From contig NZ_FTNR01000009.1 of the NCBI RefSeq assembly GCF_900156475.1, positions 1 through 64,000 on the forward strand: a stretch of DNA of 64,000 bases. The letters are read 5' to 3'. This DNA is from Natronorubrum thiooxidans (GTDB lineage: Archaea; Halobacteriota; Halobacteria; Halobacteriales; Natrialbaceae). Below the pieces are notes generated by a model. It was not told the origin of the DNA and searched no databases. It was given only the letters and a program-made list of their open reading frames with translations. The position numbers and the translations under genes are program-made. Below are positions 60,462-64,000 of the stretch, one piece after another (position 1 is the first letter of the stretch; the number at the start of each line of letters is the position of its first letter).

Positions 60462-60542
60462 ATGACGAGCATCGAGATTGAGGACCGCAGCGAGACGTCT
60501 GACGTCGATGAGCTCGTCCAGCAGGTGCGTGATCGACTGTGA
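60462..60542 (+). CDS. Possible 26-residue small protein
   Basis: An ATG at 60462 opens a frame MTSIEIEDRSETSDVDELVQ..., 26 residues, acidic and helical, ended by TGA at 60540. An AT-rich TTTGTAT is centred about 25 nt upstream, a promoter-like position. It could be a genuine small protein or a truncated N-terminus. The remainder of the 356-bp gap (60389-60744) holds a 7-bp-arm palindrome at 60634-60651 (TACGGTA-ctca-TACCGTA) and an AT-rich stretch likely to be the promoter of the next gene. Confidence 0.4.
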   Translation: MTSIEIEDRSETSDVDELVQQVRDRL

Positions 60543-60633
60543 CCACGATACCCGCACATCGCGTGTGTCGAATCGGTGATGTGATAACTGACTTGCGGGT
60601 CGCAAGGCCGTCGCTATTCGCCGACAGAAGCAT

Positions 60634-60651
60634 TACGGTACTCATACCGTA
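60634..60651. promoter_or_regulatory. Palindrome upstream of the winged-helix gene
   Basis: TACGGTA-CTCA-TACCGTA, perfect 7-bp arms, about 95 nt before the ATG at 60745 and close to an AT-rich TATA-like stretch (60671-60677). Possible operator for the encoded DNA-binding protein. Confidence 0.35.
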
Positions 60652-60744
60652 CTCAGTAGCGACAGGGATAGATACTAAATGAAACATACTATCACGGTAG
60701 ATGCGCGTACGATGACGGATCGTTTCCACGGAAAGTGATCAACA

Positions 60745-61134
60745 ATGGTATTCAACACACTCTGGACCCGACTCTCGTCTCTCTGGTCGACGGATTCGGC
60801 GGATGAGACGGCACCCAGCGAGTCCACGACCGACGAATCAGGCGACGATACTGGCGACGAGACACTGAGCTATGCGGAGGAAGTCGAATACGGTGTCGAC
60901 GAACGGGACCTGCCCGACGAAGACAAGATTCTCAGACTCCTGGTCAAACGGGGCGGCCGTGTGGACCGGGAAACCGTTCGAGAAGAAACCGGCTGGTCGG
61001 ACGAGCATCTGGCGGACGTCATCAGCCGAATGGAAGACGACAACCAGGTCAGTGCGATCTCCGTCGGCCGGAAACGGGTTATCTGCCGGCGCGGATTCGA
61101 ACCCAAAGGGTATCGATCACATCTCAACGAGTGA
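60745..61134 (+). CDS. Winged-helix protein, DUF7343-like
   Basis: A 129-residue protein. Residues 1-55 are an acidic, Ser/Thr-rich region. The C-terminal domain (about 60-129) is a winged helix: PDEDKILRLLVKRGGRVDRETVREETGWSDEHLADVISRMEDDNQVSAISVGRKRVICRRGFEPKGYRS, matching the haloarchaeal DUF7343-type HTH. Other members carry membrane domains, which this one lacks. The start may follow a leader: a 19-codon ORF (60679-60738) ends 6 nt before the ATG, and AAAGTGAT could act as Shine-Dalgarno. DNA target unknown. Confidence 0.72.
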   Translation: MVFNTLWTRLSSLWSTDSADETAPSESTTDESGDDTGDETLSYAEEVEYGVDERDLPDEDKILRLLVKRGGRVDRETVREETGWSDEHLADVISRMEDDNQVSAISVGRKRVICRRGFEPKGYRSHLNE

Positions 61135-61359
61135 CGAGTCAGGGCCGACGAGTCTTGTATCGTCGCGACCGACGACCGCGAGTGCTTCTCGAGTCCGGTT
61201 TCGACCACGACAGTCCCCACCATCGTTTTCGACACTCGCCTCGAGCATGACGACAGCGAGACGACTCAAAGCCGAACATCGACGAGGGAAAGCCATACAC
61301 CGTCCCGTTCGGCGTATTCAGGCCGAATCCACTTCCGCTGAACGACCCTCCGAACACCC

Positions 61360-61506
61360 ATGCTAGAACTCGCACTGCTGTTTTTCGTGATCGCGATCAT
61401 CGCCGGGGCACTCGGCGCAACCGGCGTCGCGGGCCTCACCATGGCTATCGGGAAGTGGCTGGTGGTCCTCTTTCTCGTCCTCGCCGTCCTCTCGTTGTTG
61501 CTGTGA
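61360..61506 (+). CDS. DUF1328 family small membrane protein
   Basis: A 48-residue protein starting MLELALLFFVIAIIAGALGA and ending GKWLVVLFLVLAVLSLLL. Two membrane segments separated by a short TGVAGLTMAIG turn match DUF1328, widespread in bacteria and haloarchaea and of unknown function. The length is right. It lies alone in a 490-bp stretch between the winged-helix gene and the HalOD1 gene. Confidence 0.85.
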   Translation: MLELALLFFVIAIIAGALGATGVAGLTMAIGKWLVVLFLVLAVLSLLL

Positions 61507-61624
61507 GGCGGCAGGCGACGCAGACGGGTTGCTGCCACTGTGTCCTGGCGTGTCCCACGCCGGGTCGCGGTCGCTCTGAACCTGACGGACACCAGCCCGT
61601 CTCATCGGCCCGCTCGAGCGAGGT

Positions 61625-61945
61625 TCATCCACACGAATAAACCGATGACGGCCGTTGGAGCGCCAGCTCCGTTCGACAGAGTACACCGTCGACGAACAGC
61701 CGTCCGTCGCTCGCGATCGTCACCTCGTGGTCGGCGACCGCGAAGGTAAACTCCCACGTGTTGCCCTCGTCGTCGGCCAACTGCGTCAGAATCTCTGGAT
61801 TGAGATACTCATAGAGGGTGTACTCGACTTCCTCGGGCTCGAGCCGATCGGCCTCGGCCAGTGCCTCGATCACGTCGACGAGGAGGCGGTCTTGCGTGTG
61901 CTGTGCAGCCATCGTCCGAGTCGGCCTCGAGTGCTCTGGATTCAT
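61625..61945 (-). CDS. HalOD1 domain protein
   Basis: A 106-residue protein consisting of a Halobacterial output domain 1. RLLVDVIEALAEADRLEPEEVEYTLYEYLNPEILTQLADDEGNTWEFTFAVADHEVTIASDGRLFVDG has the typical helix followed by beta strands and the DG(R/T)xxVxG end. HalOD1 is thought to be a signalling output domain in haloarchaea. It is a stand-alone copy without sensor domains. ATG 61945 or 61912 are both possible; the former leaves AATACAC at about -32. Confidence 0.75.
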   Translation of the reverse strand: MNPEHSRPTRTMAAQHTQDRLLVDVIEALAEADRLEPEEVEYTLYEYLNPEILTQLADDEGNTWEFTFAVADHEVTIASDGRLFVDGVLCRTELALQRPSSVYSCG

Positions 61946-62274
61946 AACGAACTCCGATATCGTGGTCGCGAGTGTATTCTGCCTCGTTGGTCGGCTCAGT
62001 GTTAACTAGGGTGTCACTACGCCACCGACATGGACACGCATCGGTTACGTACGCTGTTCCTGACGGTCGTTTGCCGCCGATTTCGCTACAGATAGAGCCG
62101 CACTCTGACTCCACGTCGCCCGCCGGTGAGCGGAGACACGACGTGTCACCTGTCGTGTCTCACCACGCGTGTGGCATCCACATCGCTGTCGACCGAAAGG
62201 CGGGAGTCTTGGGGATCCAGCCACAACGTCCTGATACAGATGCGTCCCAACACCGACGACGCGGGGTGGCGTCG
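61946..62274. other. 329-bp intergenic region between divergent genes
   Basis: I see no gene, RNA or repeat. It separates the leftward HalOD1 gene from the rightward hypothetical gene and should contain both promoters. A long open frame on the plus strand running through it into the next gene has atypical codons and was not called as coding upstream of 62275. Confidence 0.4.
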
Positions 62275-62667
62275 ATGATCCTCGACGATCCGACTGGCAC
62301 CGCAGCCGAGTACGAGGCGCTCGCCGACGCCCTCGAGGACCTGCGCGACGACGTTGCAGCCCAGCCGATCAAGGAGTCGCGACTCGAGGCCCTGTTCGAC
62401 GAAGCGACCACGAGCGATCCCCAGATCTGGAACACCGTCACCGCCTTCATCGACCTCGAGGACGGCGACGCGGTCGTCACGGAGGAGTCGAAACTCGCCC
62501 GTGGGAAGTGGGCTCCCGAGATCGTCGACGACTGCGATGCGATGCTCACCGTCGACGTCGAGTACGGCCAGATGCCCGACGCGTTCAAATACACCGTCGT
62601 GAAGAAACTCGACGCACAGATCGAGGACGCTCGAGAACGGGCAGCCGCGGCTCGAGACGACGAGTGA
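62275..62667 (+). CDS. Conserved haloarchaeal hypothetical protein
   Basis: A 130-residue acidic protein starting MILDDPTGTAAEYEALADALEDLRDDV. It is mostly helical at the ends, with a central beta portion (QIWNTVTAFIDLEDGDAVVTEESKLARGKWAPEIVDDCDAMLTVDVEYGQMPDAFKYTVVKKLD). No signal, membrane segment or known motif. Codon bias is typical for the genome, which supports it being real. Function unknown. Confidence 0.6.
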   Translation: MILDDPTGTAAEYEALADALEDLRDDVAAQPIKESRLEALFDEATTSDPQIWNTVTAFIDLEDGDAVVTEESKLARGKWAPEIVDDCDAMLTVDVEYGQMPDAFKYTVVKKLDAQIEDARERAAAARDDE

Positions 62668-62778
62668 GCGGCTTCGGGTGGTGTTTTTGCGGTGGGCTCG
62701 AGGACTACTCCAACGCGCGCAGACAGGGGTGATGATTTTGAGTGAAGTTACTACACAAAAAGTAACCAGATTCTATCT

Positions 62779-63201
62779 TCAATGCTCTTCTTGATGTTCC
62801 ATCTCAAATACCAATACTTGTCGTCCATCCTGTCGCTCAAACCGATAATCGTGGACATCAACTAATCCCTGATACTCCCATTCTCCGTCCCCCGAATCCT
62901 GATAAAAGAAGTGAACCGGAGTCCCCGAAGAAATCGCATCAATTAGGACCGAATTTCCCGGAGAGGATTCACTCTGGTCTCCCGAGAGACCTTCTCCGAT
63001 GTACTCGAACCTCCCCTGTGTTACAGAATCACCATATGGCCCATCTTCGTTGGCAAATAGCAATACATACCGTTTATCTTGACTGTCACGCCTCGGATTG
63101 ATTCCAGAAATTTGGTAACCAAAGCCCGTATCGAAGGTCGCCTCGATTTCGTCCTTTTCGTAGCGATTACCGACTGTGATTCCTTCGGGAGGTGTGCGCA
63201 T
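62779..63201 (-). CDS. Stand-alone SRA-like (PUA-fold) domain protein of low G+C
   Basis: A 140-residue protein starting MRTPPEGITVGNRYEKDEIE. It resembles the N-terminal SRA-like DNA-binding module of haloarchaeal HNH endonucleases: GYQISGINPRRDSQDKRYVLLFANEDGPYGD, then FEYIGEGLSGDQ, GNSVLIDAISSGTPVHFFYQ and GEWEYQGLVDVHDYRF. No nuclease follows, so it is either a modified-DNA reader on its own or the remnant of a restriction gene. The codons are much more A/T-rich than elsewhere in the window. It is next to tRNA-Ala, a usual integration site. In-frame upstream codons (KLILLGCGSGD) might be an older N-terminus. Confidence 0.6.
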   Translation of the reverse strand: MRTPPEGITVGNRYEKDEIEATFDTGFGYQISGINPRRDSQDKRYVLLFANEDGPYGDSVTQGRFEYIGEGLSGDQSESSPGNSVLIDAISSGTPVHFFYQDSGDGEWEYQGLVDVHDYRFERQDGRQVLVFEMEHQEEH

Positions 63202-63431
63202 GTCACCACTGCCACAGCCCAGTAGTATCAACTTGTATGTCTATCCAGTGAGATCAGGTAGGGAAGAACTGTTACTATCCTCGAATACGATGTTCTCCGC
63301 GAAACCGACGTACAGATCGAGTAACACAGCAGACACGAATTCTATGGATTCACCGGGGTTAAGCAAACGCGAAGCGGTTGCGATGTTCGGCGAGCTCACT
63401 GATCGAAGCGAGTAAAACGAGCGGAGAGAAG

Positions 63432-63503
63432 TGGACTCGCCGGGATTTGAACCCGGGGCCTTCCCCGTGCCAGGGGGATGATCTACCGCTGATCTACGAG
63501 CCC
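63432..63503 (-). tRNA. tRNA-Ala(GGC)
   Basis: A 72-nt tRNA gene. On the minus strand the acceptor arm 5' GGGCTCG pairs with CGAGTCC, leaving discriminator A. The pair at position 3:70 is G-U, the identity element of alanine tRNA. The D-arm is GATC-AGCGGTA-GATC. The anticodon stem TCCCC/GGGGA holds the loop CTGGCAC, giving anticodon GGC (codon GCC). The T-arm is CCGGG-TTCAAAT-CCCGG. CCA is not encoded and no intron is present. Confidence 0.95.
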
Positions 63504-63858
63504 TCGTTCGCATCCAGTCCTTTCGCTGGGTGATAAATAAACCCCTCGAAACGCTCGAGCCCACCCAGATGTTGCCACACATACGGGAGCCGGCTGGCGA
63601 CGAGAGTGACGGACTCGAGGGGATGCACTCGCTGGAACCGAACGCGATTGTCCTGCCGACGTCGCCTGTCGAACTCGCGAACCCGGTCTAGAAACCCTTT
63701 AGTCGGTTCGACCGAAAGCGGTGGTGGGAAGCGCGCGGCCGCAAATCCGACTGTGTCATCCACTGTTTCGGATGGCTTGGGATTGCGGAAGTGCACCGGC
63801 AGTCGACCGATTCGACTGTTGCGTACGGAGCGGTCAGTGCGGTTCCTATCCTCGACCA
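63504..63858. other. 355-bp region between tRNA-Ala and the uS15 gene
   Basis: Apart from the tRNA promoter I see nothing I can name. A minus-strand frame across it starts inside the uS15 start region and is treated as a shadow. No clear TATA box lies 25-33 nt before the uS15 ATG, so its mRNA may have a longer leader. Confidence 0.4.
63532..63541 (-). promoter_or_regulatory. Promoter of tRNA-Ala
   Basis: TTTATTTATC on the minus strand, 29-38 nt before the mature 5' end of the tRNA, a good archaeal TATA box at the expected distance for a short 5' leader. Confidence 0.65.
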
Positions 63859-64000
63859 ATGGCACGAATGCATACCCGCCGTCGTGGCTCGTCCGGTTCG
63901 GACAAGCCAGCGGCAGATGAACCGCCGGAGTGGAGCGACGTCGACTCGGACAAGATCGAAGCCCGAGTCGTCGAACTAGCAGAGCAGGGCTACGAGCCGA
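63859..64000 (+). CDS. rps15: Small ribosomal subunit protein uS15 (N-terminal part, cut by window end)
   Basis: The first 47 codons of archaeal uS15: MARMHTRRRGSSGSDKPAAD, then EPPEWSDVDSDKIEARVVELAEQGYEP. The N-terminal MARMHxxRRGxSGSxxP followed by PxW is diagnostic of archaeal/eukaryotic S15, which has this extension compared with bacterial S15. It binds 16S rRNA helix 22. The gene continues beyond the window. Confidence 0.95.
   Translation, partial: MARMHTRRRGSSGSDKPAADEPPEWSDVDSDKIEARVVELAEQGYEP

Noticed and set aside
63494-63865. A 123-codon minus-strand frame between tRNA-Ala and uS15
   Set aside because: It starts over the uS15 start codon and runs into the tRNA; no recognisable fold and high Arg/Pro content.
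1-64000. CRISPR arrays, rRNA genes, replication origin (cdc6/orc) or complete insertion sequences
   Set aside because: No regularly spaced 24-37-bp repeats, no rRNA core sequences, no Orc1/Cdc6 gene and no transposase frame were found on reading both strands.

Overview
The window is a stretch of haloarchaeal (class Halobacteria) chromosome. The evidence is high G+C with strong G/C preference at third codon positions, very acidic proteins, many Tat-type (RR) lipoproteins with a lipobox Cys, leaderless genes with a TATA element about 25-33 nt before the start codon, archaeal informational genes (prefoldin beta, RNA polymerase subunit P, eL43, uS15, TruD, Pth2, archaeal TopA, KEOPS Pcc1) and a halorhodopsin. 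A Natrialbales relative (Natrinema/Haloterrigena-like) is my guess from overall protein style; it was not tested.

Layout. 0.2-3.7 kb: the prefoldin/KEOPS/RNA polymerase/ribosomal neighbourhood (pfdB, DUF3194-like gene, pcc1, rpoP, eL43), split by a P19/Tp34-like lipoprotein and a DUF2243 membrane protein. 4.0-7.7 kb: a 1233-aa Tat-exported protein with CARDB-like repeats. 7.7-13.7 kb: DUF2103, SurE, small membrane and zinc-ribbon proteins, halorhodopsin, TruD. 13.8-19.5 kb: Pth2, a DsbA-like lipoprotein, dCTP deaminase, the thiamine regulator ThiR, a methyltransferase, a thioesterase and Thi4. 19.7-26.1 kb: lipoprotein, flippase, MATE transporter, topoisomerase I. 26.2-30.4 kb: a 1402-aa HEAT-repeat plus beta-propeller protein. 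30.4-36.1 kb: two TlpA-like redoxins, methyltransferase, wHTH, EamA, NosL, SRPBCC, Lrp. 36.1-42.7 kb: a segment bounded by two copies of an 81/82-bp palindromic repeat; it holds a LolA-like lipoprotein, a hydrolase relic, an atypical FAD monooxygenase and the 2-oxoacid:ferredoxin oxidoreductase pair. 42.7-48.2 kb: a 2-oxoacid dehydrogenase cluster (E1 alpha, E1 beta, AcoX-like kinase, and a convergent E2 with an OsmC domain fused to its C-terminus). 48.3-59.5 kb: aromatic amino-acid genes aroC, aroA and tyrA, interspersed with lipoproteins, an IS200/IS605-type relic, an M24 peptidase, an FAD oxidoreductase, a GNAT and an Rsm22-like methyltransferase. 59.6-64 kb: a second SurE, small regulators, DUF1328, HalOD1, an SRA-like domain gene of lower G+C, tRNA-Ala(GGC) and the start of uS15.

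How the genes work together. aroA, aroC and tyrA cover the late shikimate-to-tyrosine route. ThiR and Thi4 link regulation and synthesis of the thiamine thiazole; thiamine diphosphate is the cofactor of both the ferredoxin-dependent (39.5-42.3 kb) and lipoate-dependent (42.7-48.2 kb) oxoacid oxidases in the window. The E2-OsmC fusion is the most interesting single item: OsmC/Ohr peroxidases of other organisms are reduced by lipoyl groups, and here lipoyl carrier and peroxidase-like domain share one chain.

No CRISPR array, complete insertion sequence, rRNA gene or origin was seen. The very long ORFs opposite the repeat-protein genes are compositional shadows and are left out.
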